From: Streptomyces changanensis
Lineage (GTDB): Bacteria > Actinomycetota > Actinomycetes > Streptomycetales > Streptomycetaceae
Assembly (NCBI RefSeq): GCF_024600715.1
Contig: NZ_CP102332.1
Location: 930,001-994,000, forward strand
Length of the DNA stretch: 64,000 nt
Reading direction: 5' to 3'
Shown here one piece after another: positions 19,057 through 27,042 of this stretch. How positions within the stretch are numbered: position 1 is the first letter of the stretch; every line of letters starts with the position of its first letter. The notes under the pieces were generated by a model. That model did not search any database. It had not been told where the DNA came from and was given only the letters and a program-made list of their open reading frames with translations. The translations under genes and the position numbers were made by a program.

Positions 19057-20529
19057 TCACTTCTCTGCAGTGGCCAATCGGGAGCGGCGCATGCCGTACA
19101 GGAAGTAGAACACGAGGCCGACGGCCATCCAGACACCGAACACGGCCCACGTGACCATGTCGAGGCTGTACATGCTGTAGCCGCAGAAGAGGAAGCCCAG
19201 CACCGGGAAGAGGGGACCGAAGGGGACCTTGAAGGTGCGGTCGAGCTCCGGCCTGGTGTGGCGCAGGATGACCACGGCGACGTTGACCAGGGCGAAGGCG
19301 AAGAGGGTGCCGATGCTGGTGGCGTTGACGAGCTCGCCGAGCGGGACGGCCGCGGCGAGGACGCCGCAGAAGACGGAGACGAGCACCGTGTTGACGCGCG
19401 GGGTGCCGGTCTTCGGGCTGACCCTGGCGAAGACCTTCGGGATGAGGCCGTCGCGGGACATCGCGAAGAGGATGCGGGTCTGGCCGTAGAGCACGGTGAG
19501 GACGACGCTGGCGATGGAGATGACCGCGCCGGCGGCGAGCAGCGTGCCCCAGAAGCTCTGGCCGGTGACGTCGTTCATGATCGCGGCGAGGGTCGCCTCG
19601 GAGCCCGCGAACTTCTTCCAGTCCCAGGCGCCGACGGCGACGGCCGCGACGAGCACGTACAGCGCGGTGACGATCACCAGGGAGAGCATGATCGCCCGGG
19701 GCAGGTCGCGCTTGGGGTCCTTCGCCTCCTCGCCGGCCGTGGAGGCGGCGTCGAAGCCGATGTACGAGAAGAACAGGACCGCGCCCGCGGCGCCGACGCT
19801 GCTGATGCCGAGCGGCATGAAGTCCGCGTAGTTGCCGGACCGGAAGCCGGTGAAGCCTATGGCGCAGAAGAGGACCAGCGCGCCGATCTTGACGGCGACC
19901 ATGATCGTGTTGGCGCGGGCGGACTCCTTGGCGCCGCCGAGCAGGAACACCATGGCCAGCATGACGACGATCAGCGCGGGCAGGTTGAAGATGCCGCCCT
20001 CACCGGGCGGCGCGGTCAGCGCCTCGGGGAGGGTCACGCCGATGGTGCCGTCGAGGAGCTGGTTGAGGTAGTCGCCCCAGCCGACCGCGACGGCGGCGAC
20101 GGACACGCCGTACTCCAGCAGCAGGCACCAGCCGCACACCCAGGCGACGAGTTCACCCATCGTTGCGTACGCGTACGAGTAGGAGGAGCCGGCGACGGGG
20201 ATGGTGCCGGCCAGCTCCGCGTAGGAGAGGGCCGAGAAGAGCGCCGTCAGGCCCGCGAAGACGAAGGCGAGCGTGACCGCGGGGCCGGCCTCCGGCACGG
20301 CCTCGCCGAGGACGACGAAGATGCCCGTACCCAGCGTGGCGCCAATACTGATCATGGTCAGCTGCCACATGGACAGCGAGCGGCGGAGCGAGCCGCCCTC
20401 ACCCTGACCACCCTCCGCGACCAGGTCTTCCACCGGCTTGCGACGGCCGAGGGCGGAGAACCGGGACGCTCCGGCGGTCTTCGGTGCGGAGGGCTCGGTG
20501 GCCGGTGGGGCTGCGCCGTGATCGAGCAC
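19057..20529 (-). CDS. APC-superfamily cationic amino-acid permease
   Basis: 490 residues from GTG 20529 with AAGGAG 7 nt upstream. After a cytoplasmic N-terminus of about 50 residues come 12-14 membrane helices. Transporter motifs are MISIGATLGTGIFVVLGEAV (helix 1), SALSYAELAGTIPVAGSSYSYAY and VLFFSYIGFDAASTAGEEAKDPKRDLP, characteristic of the CAT (cationic amino-acid transporter) branch. It would import lysine or arginine. It is co-transcribed with the Lrp regulator and stands next to the lysine-degrading davA-davB genes, which supports lysine as substrate. Confidence 0.88.
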   Translation of the reverse strand: MLDHGAAPPATEPSAPKTAGASRFSALGRRKPVEDLVAEGGQGEGGSLRRSLSMWQLTMISIGATLGTGIFVVLGEAVPEAGPAVTLAFVFAGLTALFSALSYAELAGTIPVAGSSYSYAYATMGELVAWVCGWCLLLEYGVSVAAVAVGWGDYLNQLLDGTIGVTLPEALTAPPGEGGIFNLPALIVVMLAMVFLLGGAKESARANTIMVAVKIGALVLFCAIGFTGFRSGNYADFMPLGISSVGAAGAVLFFSYIGFDAASTAGEEAKDPKRDLPRAIMLSLVIVTALYVLVAAVAVGAWDWKKFAGSEATLAAIMNDVTGQSFWGTLLAAGAVISIASVVLTVLYGQTRILFAMSRDGLIPKVFARVSPKTGTPRVNTVLVSVFCGVLAAAVPLGELVNATSIGTLFAFALVNVAVVILRHTRPELDRTFKVPFGPLFPVLGFLFCGYSMYSLDMVTWAVFGVWMAVGLVFYFLYGMRRSRLATAEK

Positions 20530-20712
20530 TGCGGGGCTCCTTCATCGCTGCGGTCGGGGGTACGGCGGGACCGACGGCGGCCCGCGGGCAGCGGGGAGAC
20601 AACCCACGAAGGGACCCAGGGGAGGGGGAACCGCCGAGCAGGCGGTCACCGCCACTCCAGGTACGGGCCCTGAGCCTACGAGGCGGAGGTTCGCTTGTGT
20701 AATGCAGGGTTG

Positions 20713-20770
20713 TTGCGCAGTGCCGATCGATCCTTGCGCACTTCGGGCACGGACGGGGAAACATTGCGTG
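20713..20770. promoter_or_regulatory. Three-copy TTGCG array upstream of the permease-lrp operon
   Basis: TTGCGCA at 20713 and 20734 and TTGCGTG at 20764 lie on the plus strand, spaced 21 and 30 bp start to start. They are 184-241 bp upstream of the permease GTG, in the 317-bp region shared with a divergent hydrolase gene. Order, orientation relative to the gene, and spacing nearly equal those of the davA array. A TTACAC-N18-TAGGCT pair on the minus strand between array and gene is a possible promoter. Confidence 0.6.
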
Positions 20771-20846
20771 CTGCCGCATGAATCGACACATCGGGGCATT
20801 CGAGGCCATGACACGGACAGGCCGGAGGGACGAGGGGAGGTCGCCG

Positions 20847-21887
20847 ATGGCGTCACCGAGGAGCGGCGAGGACTGGCTGGATCCGCTGCCCTTCCTGCGG
20901 GGCACGGCGTGGCTGGACGGCCCCCGCGCGGTGCGGGCCGACCCCGCGTCGCTGGGGGTGCTCCCGTGGGACGTCTCCGAGCGTGCGGCGCTGCCGATCG
21001 GGGTGCGCCTGGAGTTCACCGCCGGGCCCGGCACCCGGGCCGTGGAGCTGCGCTACCGGGCCCGGGTGCCCGGGCCCGACGAGCGACTGCGTGACGTGGC
21101 CCACTCCTTCGCCCTGTGGCGGGATGGGCACTGCCTCACCGAGACATCCGGGGAGCCGGCCGGCGGGGAGGCGGTGGTGACGCTGCCGCTGCCGGCGGGC
21201 CGGGAGGGCGGCGGCGCGTACACCGTGCACCCGCCGGAGAGCCAGGCCCCCGTGGTCCTGGGGGTACGGGCGGTGGGCGGCGAGGTGCGGCCGGCGCCGC
21301 CGCGCCCGCGCTGGGTGGTGCACGGCGACTCGATCACCGAGGGCTGGTGGGCCACCCGGCCCGCGCACGCGTGGCCCGCGGTCGCCGGCCGGAGCCTGGG
21401 GCTGGACACGGTGAACCTCGGTTACGCGGGGTCGGCCCGGGGCGAGCTGCCGGTCGCGCAGCAGCTGGCGACGCTGCCCGCCTCGCTGCTGACGCTGGCC
21501 TGGGGCACGAACTGCTGGGAGCCGGTGCCGACGTCGGCGCCGCTGATGTACGAGGTCACGCGGGCGTTCCTGACGCTGGTCCGGCGGGGCCACCCGGACA
21601 CGCCGCTGCTGGTGCTCTCCCCGCTGCTGCGCCCGGCCGCCGAGTCGACGGCCAACGCCCTGGGCGCGACGCTGGCGGATTTGCGCAGGGCCATGGAGGA
21701 GGCGGTACGCGACCTGCGGGCGGCAGGGGACCGGCGCCTCGCCCTCCTGCCCGGATTCCCGGTGCTGGCCCCCGAGCATCTGGCGGACGGCCTCCACCCG
21801 AACGACGCGGGCCACGCCCGGATCGCCGCGGCGGTGGCCGGCGCGGTACGCGCGCACGGCTTCCTCCAGGCGCGCGCGGCGGCCTAG
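20847..21887 (+). CDS. SGNH/GDSL-type hydrolase
   Basis: 346 residues from ATG 20847 (GGGAGG 6 nt upstream; the in-frame ATG at 20778 has no such signal). The N-terminal about 155 residues form a beta-sandwich-like region. The SGNH domain follows: GDSITEG with nucleophile Ser162, NLGYAGSARGE (block II), LAWGTNCW (block III, GTN in place of GxN) and DGLHPNDAGH (Asp/His, block V). This layout matches the two-domain SGNH esterases of Streptomyces. No signal peptide is evident. Substrate unknown. It is divergent from the amino-acid permease. Confidence 0.88.
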   Translation: MASPRSGEDWLDPLPFLRGTAWLDGPRAVRADPASLGVLPWDVSERAALPIGVRLEFTAGPGTRAVELRYRARVPGPDERLRDVAHSFALWRDGHCLTETSGEPAGGEAVVTLPLPAGREGGGAYTVHPPESQAPVVLGVRAVGGEVRPAPPRPRWVVHGDSITEGWWATRPAHAWPAVAGRSLGLDTVNLGYAGSARGELPVAQQLATLPASLLTLAWGTNCWEPVPTSAPLMYEVTRAFLTLVRRGHPDTPLLVLSPLLRPAAESTANALGATLADLRRAMEEAVRDLRAAGDRRLALLPGFPVLAPEHLADGLHPNDAGHARIAAAVAGAVRAHGFLQARAAA

Positions 21888-21897
21888 GGGGCGTCGT

Positions 21898-22035
21898 GTC
21901 GATCAGGTCGGATCAGGGAGCGGGGTCCGGTGCGCGCGCCCGCACGGCAGCGGAGGGGGTCGGCGCGGAGCGTCGGCGACCGGCGACAACGCCGCGAGGG
22001 CTCGTGCCGGGCGCCGCGAGCCCGACCTGATCGAC
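21898..22035. repeat. 14-bp perfect inverted repeat with 110-bp spacer
   Basis: GTCGATCAGGTCGG (21898-21911) is matched exactly in inverse by CCGACCTGATCGAC (22022-22035). It lies in the 420-bp non-coding gap between the SGNH hydrolase and rsbR. The spacer is G+C-rich without an ORF. If transcribed it would close a long hairpin just after the hydrolase stop. Alternatively it marks the ends of a small decayed element. Confidence 0.6.
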
Positions 22036-22100
22036 GAGACACCCCCTTGGTCGCGTCCTCCCCCGTCGGATCGTGCCCGCGGCGGCCCGCGGACAGGGGG

Positions 22101-22125
22101 GCATGGGACGGCCGCGAGGGGGTAG
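22101..22125 (+). promoter_or_regulatory. SigB-type promoter candidate for the rsb operon
   Basis: GCAT (22101-22104), a 15-bp spacer and GGGTAG (22120-22125) fit the Streptomyces SigB-group consensus GNNT-N14-16-GGGTA. It lies about 180 bp ahead of the rsbR start. Since the operon ends opposite a SigB/SigF-type sigma gene, a feedback loop is plausible. Confidence 0.45.
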
Positions 22126-22307
22126 GGGCGCACCCGGAACGACTGTGACGGGACCGACCACGCGAATTCGCACCCGCCACCGGCGAACCCTACGATGTCC
22201 GACTGCGTTGTACGAAGGTGTAGGGGGCCCCGGCCAAGTTCCGTGGGCGCCGGTCGCGTTCGCGGTGCCGGGCCGGGGTCGTCTCCCGTCAGGTGCGAGA
22301 GGTGCGT

Positions 22308-23195
22308 GTGAACTTCAGCGAATCGAGTGTGCGGGACCGCCTGTGCGAGGCGCTGCGCGATCGTGAGGAGGAGATCGCGGACCGATGGGTCCGGCTCCAG
22401 CTGGAACAGGCCGTGCTCAGTACGGACATGAGCGAGCACGAGGTCCGCGAGGAGGCCGACCTCCTCATCTCCGCGCTCGCCGCCGGGCTCGCCAGCGACG
22501 TCCCCGTGGAGCGGCTCGTCACCACGCGCAACGACCTGCGGCGCACCGTCATAGAGCTCTCGCTGCGGCGCGCCCGCGCCGGGGTGTCGCCGACCGCCAC
22601 CTCGCTCGCCGTGCTCTCGCTCAAGGAGGCGCTGCTCACGGCGGTCCAACACACCACGCGCGACTCCGCGGAGCTGTTCTCGGCCGCCATCCTCATCAAC
22701 CGGCTCCTCGACGCGGCGGGCGTGCTCTCCTTCGAGACGTACGTGGAGGGCCGCGAGGAGATCATCCAGCGGCAGAGCCGTCAGCTGCTGGAGATCTCCA
22801 CTCCGGTGGTGCGCCTGTGGCGGCACGTGCTGGCGGTCCCGCTGATCGGGACGCTGGACACCGCGCGCACCCAGGTCGTCATGGAGAGCCTCCTCCAGGC
22901 GATCGAGGACAACGAGGCCCAGGTGGCGATCATCGACATCACGGGCGTCCCGGCCGTCGACACGGCGGTCGCCCAGCACCTGATGCACACGGTGAACGCG
23001 GTGCGGCTGATGGGCGCCGACTGCGTCATCAGCGGCATCCGTCCCCCCATCGCGCAGACCATCGCGCAGCTGGGCATCGACCTGTCCACGATCCTCACCC
23101 GGGCCACGCTCGCCGACGCCCTGGCCGCCGCCGTCCGGCTCACCGACCAGCCCTCCGTCGACCCGGGTGCCACCGCACGGCCGGTGACCGAGTGA
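22308..23195 (+). CDS. rsbR: RsbR-type stressosome scaffold/sensor protein
   Basis: 295 residues from GTG 22308 (GAGAGG 5 nt upstream; GTGs at 22293 and 22302 are alternatives). The N-terminal about 150 residues are helical and divergent, as expected for an RsbR sensor half (globin-like fold in the family). The C-terminal STAS domain starts near residue 162 (LEISTPVVRLWRHVLAVPLIGTLD). It contains the two RsbT-targeted threonines, IIDITGVPAVDTAVAQHL, at Thr212 and Thr219. RsbR with RsbS builds the stressosome that holds RsbT. It overlaps rsbS by GTGA. Confidence 0.9.
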   Translation: MNFSESSVRDRLCEALRDREEEIADRWVRLQLEQAVLSTDMSEHEVREEADLLISALAAGLASDVPVERLVTTRNDLRRTVIELSLRRARAGVSPTATSLAVLSLKEALLTAVQHTTRDSAELFSAAILINRLLDAAGVLSFETYVEGREEIIQRQSRQLLEISTPVVRLWRHVLAVPLIGTLDTARTQVVMESLLQAIEDNEAQVAIIDITGVPAVDTAVAQHLMHTVNAVRLMGADCVISGIRPPIAQTIAQLGIDLSTILTRATLADALAAAVRLTDQPSVDPGATARPVTE

Positions 23196-23590
23196 CGCCC
23201 CCGCGCGCCACGGGCGTACCGATCCTGCGGCTCGGCGACGTGCTCGTCACCGGGCTGCTGAACGAGCTGGACGACACGTCCGCGCTGGCGTTCACCGCCG
23301 AGCTCACCGAGCGCATCGCGGCGGACGGCGCCCGCGGCGTGCTCATCGACATCTCCCGCCTGGAGATCATCGACTCCTTCGTCGCCCGCACGCTCATGGA
23401 GCTGACGACCATGTCCCGACTGCTCGGCGCCCGCGTCATCGTGGCCGGCATGCGACCGGCCGTCGCGATCACCCTGGTCGAGCTGGGCCTGCAGCTGACC
23501 GGCGTCGAGACGGCGCTCAACGCCGAGCAGGGGCTGACCGCGCTCGGCTGGCAGCGGATGCCGCACCCACCCGGGGAGGGCCGCCCATGA
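23192..23590 (+). CDS. rsbS: RsbS-type STAS-domain antagonist of RsbT
   Basis: 132 residues, a single STAS domain. The phospho-acceptor motif LIDISRLEIIDSFVARTLMEL carries Ser62 in the D-S-F context of RsbS. Unphosphorylated RsbS keeps the kinase RsbT bound. It begins 4 bp inside rsbR and ends 4 bp inside rsbT, so translation of the three genes is coupled in the R-S-T order of Bacillus stressosome operons. Confidence 0.92.
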   Translation: MTPPRATGVPILRLGDVLVTGLLNELDDTSALAFTAELTERIAADGARGVLIDISRLEIIDSFVARTLMELTTMSRLLGARVIVAGMRPAVAITLVELGLQLTGVETALNAEQGLTALGWQRMPHPPGEGRP

Positions 23591-24114
23591 CGCGGGGAGG
23601 GGACGCCCTGGCGGCGGACCTGGTGCGCCGGCCCCGTTCGCCGGTGGGGGACCTCGGCGGACTCGCACCGGACGCGGCGGACCTGGCGGAGGCCGACGGC
23701 GAACTCGGCGAGGAACCGTGCTTCCGCCACGACGTGCGGTCCGAGGAGGACCTGCTGACGGTCCGTCATGCCGTGCGGGCCGCCACGGTCCGGGCCGGCT
23801 TCGGCATCGTCGACCAGACCCGCGTCGTCACCGCCGCGAGCGAACTGGCCCGCAACGCCTACGTGCACGGCGGTGGCGGGACGCTGGAGCTGCGGTTGCT
23901 CCGCCCCGGCGGTCGGCGGGGCCTGCGGCTGACGGTACGGGACGAGGGGCCGGGCATCCCCGACGTGGAGACCGCCCTGCAGGACGGCTACACCACCGGC
24001 AGCGGGCTCGGGCACGGCCTCGGCGGCGCCCGGCGGCTCGTGCACGACTTCCAGATCCGCTCCGCCCCCGGGCAGGGCACCACCGTGGTGGCCACCCGGT
24101 GGAACGACCGGTGA
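23587..24114 (+). CDS. rsbT: RsbT-type serine/threonine protein kinase (GHKL fold)
   Basis: 175 residues. The HATPase motifs are the N box VTAASELARNAYVHGGGG, the G1 box RDEGPGIPD and the G2 loop TTGSGLGHGLGGARRL. The C-terminal half matches Bacillus RsbT, but about 40 extra residues, rich in Ala, Gly, Asp and Glu, precede it. The ATG overlaps the rsbS stop. RsbT phosphorylates RsbR and RsbS and, when released, activates a phosphatase. The two PP2C genes immediately downstream are the likely partners. The origin of the extension is unclear; no better internal start was found. Confidence 0.9.
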   Translation: MTRGGDALAADLVRRPRSPVGDLGGLAPDAADLAEADGELGEEPCFRHDVRSEEDLLTVRHAVRAATVRAGFGIVDQTRVVTAASELARNAYVHGGGGTLELRLLRPGGRRGLRLTVRDEGPGIPDVETALQDGYTTGSGLGHGLGGARRLVHDFQIRSAPGQGTTVVATRWNDR

Positions 24115-25142
24115 CGGCGCTGACCGCCCGGGTCGGCGTCCAGGACGACGGAGCGGTGGGCATCGCGGCCACCGTCGCCCGCCGGGCCGCCGCGGCCGCG
24201 GGGCTGCCCGGGCCCCTCGCCGACCGCGCCGCCGAGTGCGCCGGGGCGCTGGCGCGCGCGCTCGCCGCCCGGCAGCTGCGCGGCGCCGTGTACATACAGC
24301 CACCGCCCCTGCGTCCGGGGCTGGACATCGTCGCCGTCGGGGCCGGCCCGGCACCGGAGGGCAGCGCGCCCTGGCCCTCCGGCGCGGCCCCCTCGGAGGA
24401 ACCTCTCGCTTGCGACTTGCGGTCCGTACGCGACCTCGCCGACCACTTCCTGCTGCGGTCCGTGCCGGGGCGCGGCACGGCGGCGTGCGCGCACCTGAGC
24501 CCGCACGCGAAGCGGGCCGGGGAGCCGCCCGCCGGACGGGCCGCGCCCCCGCCCGACGCCGGGTCGGTGCTGCTGCCCGCCGAGGGCGAGACCTCCTGCG
24601 GCGACGCGTGGGCGTTGGAGACGTCGGCCGACGGCGGGACGGTGACGGCGCTGGTCGCCGACGGGCTGGGCCACGGCCCGGCCGCCGCCGAGGCGGCCGA
24701 CCGCGCCGTGTGCGCCTTCCGGGGCTCCCCCGGTCTGCCGCTGCCCCAGCTGATACGGACGATCCACACGGCGCTCCGCAGCACCCGGGGCGCCGCCGTG
24801 GGACTCCTGCGGCGGACGGCCGACGACGCCGTGGAGCACTGCGCCGTCGGCAACGTCCGCGCCTGCGTGGTCGGTCACGACGGGGTGCGCCACCGCTTCG
24901 GCGCGCAACCCGGCGTGGTCGGCTGGAACATGCCGCCGCCGACGGCGCACCGGCTGCCGGACGCCGACGGCGGCACCCTGCTGATGCACAGCGACGGCGT
25001 CCAGGGCGGCTGGGCCGGGCTCCCCCCGGGACTCACCGCCCTGCCCGCCCCCCTGCTCGCCGTCGTCCTCGCCCACCATCACCGCGCCACCAGGGACGAC
25101 GTCACCGTGCTGGCCGTGGGCCCCGCCCGGAGAAGACCATGA
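24111..25142 (+). CDS. SpoIIE/PP2C-type phosphatase, RsbX-like with degenerate N-terminal domain
   Basis: 343 residues (GTG overlapping the rsbT stop). Residues about 1-130 look like a worn HATPase-type domain (AECAGALARAL, DLADHFLLRSVPGRGTAACAHL). From about residue 150 a PP2C domain shows GETSCGDAW, VADGLGHGPAAAEAADRAV with metal-binding Asp, LLMHSDGVQ and RDDVTVLAV. Lack of a sensor domain and the position after rsbT point to RsbX, which resets RsbR/RsbS. The same HATPase-like plus PP2C layout is common in actinobacterial rsb operons. Confidence 0.85.
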   Translation: MTALTARVGVQDDGAVGIAATVARRAAAAAGLPGPLADRAAECAGALARALAARQLRGAVYIQPPPLRPGLDIVAVGAGPAPEGSAPWPSGAAPSEEPLACDLRSVRDLADHFLLRSVPGRGTAACAHLSPHAKRAGEPPAGRAAPPPDAGSVLLPAEGETSCGDAWALETSADGGTVTALVADGLGHGPAAAEAADRAVCAFRGSPGLPLPQLIRTIHTALRSTRGAAVGLLRRTADDAVEHCAVGNVRACVVGHDGVRHRFGAQPGVVGWNMPPPTAHRLPDADGGTLLMHSDGVQGGWAGLPPGLTALPAPLLAVVLAHHHRATRDDVTVLAVGPARRRP

Positions 25143-26389
25143 GACCCCAGTGCACCACGCACCACTCGCTGGACGAACTGCGCACCACCCTGCGCCGGTT
25201 GGCGCACCGGGCCGGGATCGAACCGGACCTCCGCTCCCGGCTCGTGCTGTCGGCGAGCCGGCTCGCCGCCGGTGAACTGGCGGCCGGCCGGCCCGTGTCG
25301 CTGGAGGTCCTGCCGTCCCCGAGGGTGGAGGCGGCGTCCCTGACGGTGCGTCTGCGGCTGCCCGGCGCGGACGCCCCTCCCCCGCTGGCCGGGCTGCCCC
25401 TCCCCGCCCTGGAGGCGCCGCCCGCCGGGGCGGCCTGGACCGTACCCCTCCCGGGGCCCGTCGACGCCGAACCGGCCGGGTCGGCCGGGGGCGCCCCGCC
25501 CGACCCGGTCGCGCTGCTGGAGGAGGAGGCGGCCGTCCTCATGGAGCGGCTGGACGCGCTGACGCGCGAGCACCGGCGGCTGAAGGACGAGCTGTCCGAG
25601 ACCAACAGCGGCGTGCTCGCCCTGTACGTGCAGCTGGAGGAGCGCGACGAGCAGCTCCGCAAGGCGCACGGCCGGATGCTGCACCAGCTGGAGGACGCCC
25701 TGCGTCCCCCGCCGGTGCGGGCGCCCGGCCTGGAACTGGCGGTCCGCTACGAGCCGGCCGAGAGCCACGCGCCGACCGGCGGCGACCTGTACGACTGGTT
25801 CCGGCTCCCCGACGGCACGGTCCACATCACCCTCGTGGACGCCCTCGGCCACGGACTGGCCAGTACCCGCAGCGCCCTCAACGTCACCCACGCGGTCCGC
25901 ACGCTGGCCCTGGAGGGCCACGACCTGCGCACGCTCGTCGCCCGCGCCGCCGAGACCCTGGCCGACTTCGACCACGAGCTGATGGCGACGGTGCAGGTGG
26001 TGCGGATCGACCCGCAGACGGGCGACCTGCGCCTGGCGAACGGCAGCCACCCCCCGGCCCTGCTGGTGCGGCGCGACGGGGACACCCACTTCCTGGAGGC
26101 CGCCGGGCGCGGGGTCGGCTTCCCCCTGCCCGGCAGCGAGGCGGTCGCCGAGGACCGTCTCGACCCGGGCGACCTGCTCCTGCTCTACACCGACGGCCTG
26201 ACCGAGAGCCGCCGCGACCCCCGGGAGGGCGAGCGCCGCCTCACCGAGGCCGCGCGACGCCACCGCAGCCGGCCCATCGAGGAGGTGCCGGTCGCCATCG
26301 CCGAGGAGATGCACACGCTGATCCTGCACTCCGACGACACGGTCGCGCTGGCCGTCCGCCGCCGGGACGACGCCGCCGTGAACGGGTGA
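25139..26389 (+). CDS. SpoIIE/PP2C-type phosphatase, RsbU-like with coiled coil
   Basis: 416 residues, ATG overlapping the previous stop. An N-terminal HATPase-like helical part (about 1-60) and a Pro/Ala linker precede a coiled coil at about 120-185 (LLEEEAAVLMERLDALTREHRRLKDELSETN and so on). The PP2C domain (about 195-410) has TGGDLYDWFRL, LVDALGHGLASTRSAL, LANGSHPPALLVRR and LLLYTDGLTESR with metal-binding aspartates. As the last gene of the rsbRST string it is the best candidate for the RsbT-activated phosphatase that dephosphorylates an RsbV. No rsbV gene lies in the window. Confidence 0.86.
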   Translation: MRPQCTTHHSLDELRTTLRRLAHRAGIEPDLRSRLVLSASRLAAGELAAGRPVSLEVLPSPRVEAASLTVRLRLPGADAPPPLAGLPLPALEAPPAGAAWTVPLPGPVDAEPAGSAGGAPPDPVALLEEEAAVLMERLDALTREHRRLKDELSETNSGVLALYVQLEERDEQLRKAHGRMLHQLEDALRPPPVRAPGLELAVRYEPAESHAPTGGDLYDWFRLPDGTVHITLVDALGHGLASTRSALNVTHAVRTLALEGHDLRTLVARAAETLADFDHELMATVQVVRIDPQTGDLRLANGSHPPALLVRRDGDTHFLEAAGRGVGFPLPGSEAVAEDRLDPGDLLLLYTDGLTESRRDPREGERRLTEAARRHRSRPIEEVPVAIAEEMHTLILHSDDTVALAVRRRDDAAVNG

Positions 26390-26529
26390 CCCCGCCGCCG
26401 GAAGCACCCCGGAAGCACCACCAGACGACGCATGCACACACCGTGACGCCCTGGTCTCACTGGTGAGTCCTCGCCACACGGTGGTGAACACCGCGGTGAA
26501 CGGGTACGCGGAGCCGGGAAGGAGGCACC

Positions 26530-27042
26530 GTGCTTGTACTGGACTCACGCACCGCCGACAGCGGTGAGGTCCGCGACGTCGTCACCGGCTTCGTGGCCGA
26601 CCGCTGCCCCTGGGCCGACCTCGCGGCCGTCCGCCTGGTCGTGACCGAACTCCTGGCGAACGCGCTGCGCCACACCGACGGGCGGTGGCGGTTGCGGCTG
26701 CTCGTCCAGGGGCGGCGGCTCACGCTGGAGCTGGACGACGCGAGCCCCGTGCCACCGGAGGTGCGGCGGCCGGACTTCGGCGGTGGGGGCGGGTTCGGCT
26801 GGCCACTGGTGCTGCGTCTGGTCGACGAGGTCGACGTACGGCCGGGTCCCACGGGCAAGACGGTCCGGGCCGTGTGGTGGGAGCCGGACGCCGACCGGCC
26901 GGAGGAGCGCTCCGACGGGCGGGCCCGGGGGGCGACCGACGGGCGGGGCGGAGGCTCGGCCGGTACGGAGGCGCCGTACCTCAGCCGTCGCTCAGCATCC
27001 GCTCGCGCATCCGGGTCGTCATCCGGGACAGCAGACGACTGA
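26530..27042 (+). CDS. RsbW-like ATP-binding anti-sigma factor
   Basis: 170 residues from GTG 26530 (AAGGAGG upstream). A small GHKL ATPase: AVRLVVTELLANALRHTDG (N box), LELDDASPVPPEVRRPDFGGGGGFGWPLVLRLVDEV (G1/G2). After about residue 120 the sequence becomes a low-complexity tail that overlaps the convergent sigma gene by 62 bp. Such single-domain kinases bind SigB-type sigma factors. The tail-to-tail pairing with the sigma gene makes it the likely partner. GGGTAC 23 nt before the start could be a SigB-type -10, though its -35 is poor. Confidence 0.82.
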   Translation: MLVLDSRTADSGEVRDVVTGFVADRCPWADLAAVRLVVTELLANALRHTDGRWRLRLLVQGRRLTLELDDASPVPPEVRRPDFGGGGGFGWPLVLRLVDEVDVRPGPTGKTVRAVWWEPDADRPEERSDGRARGATDGRGGGSAGTEAPYLSRRSASARASGSSSGTADD

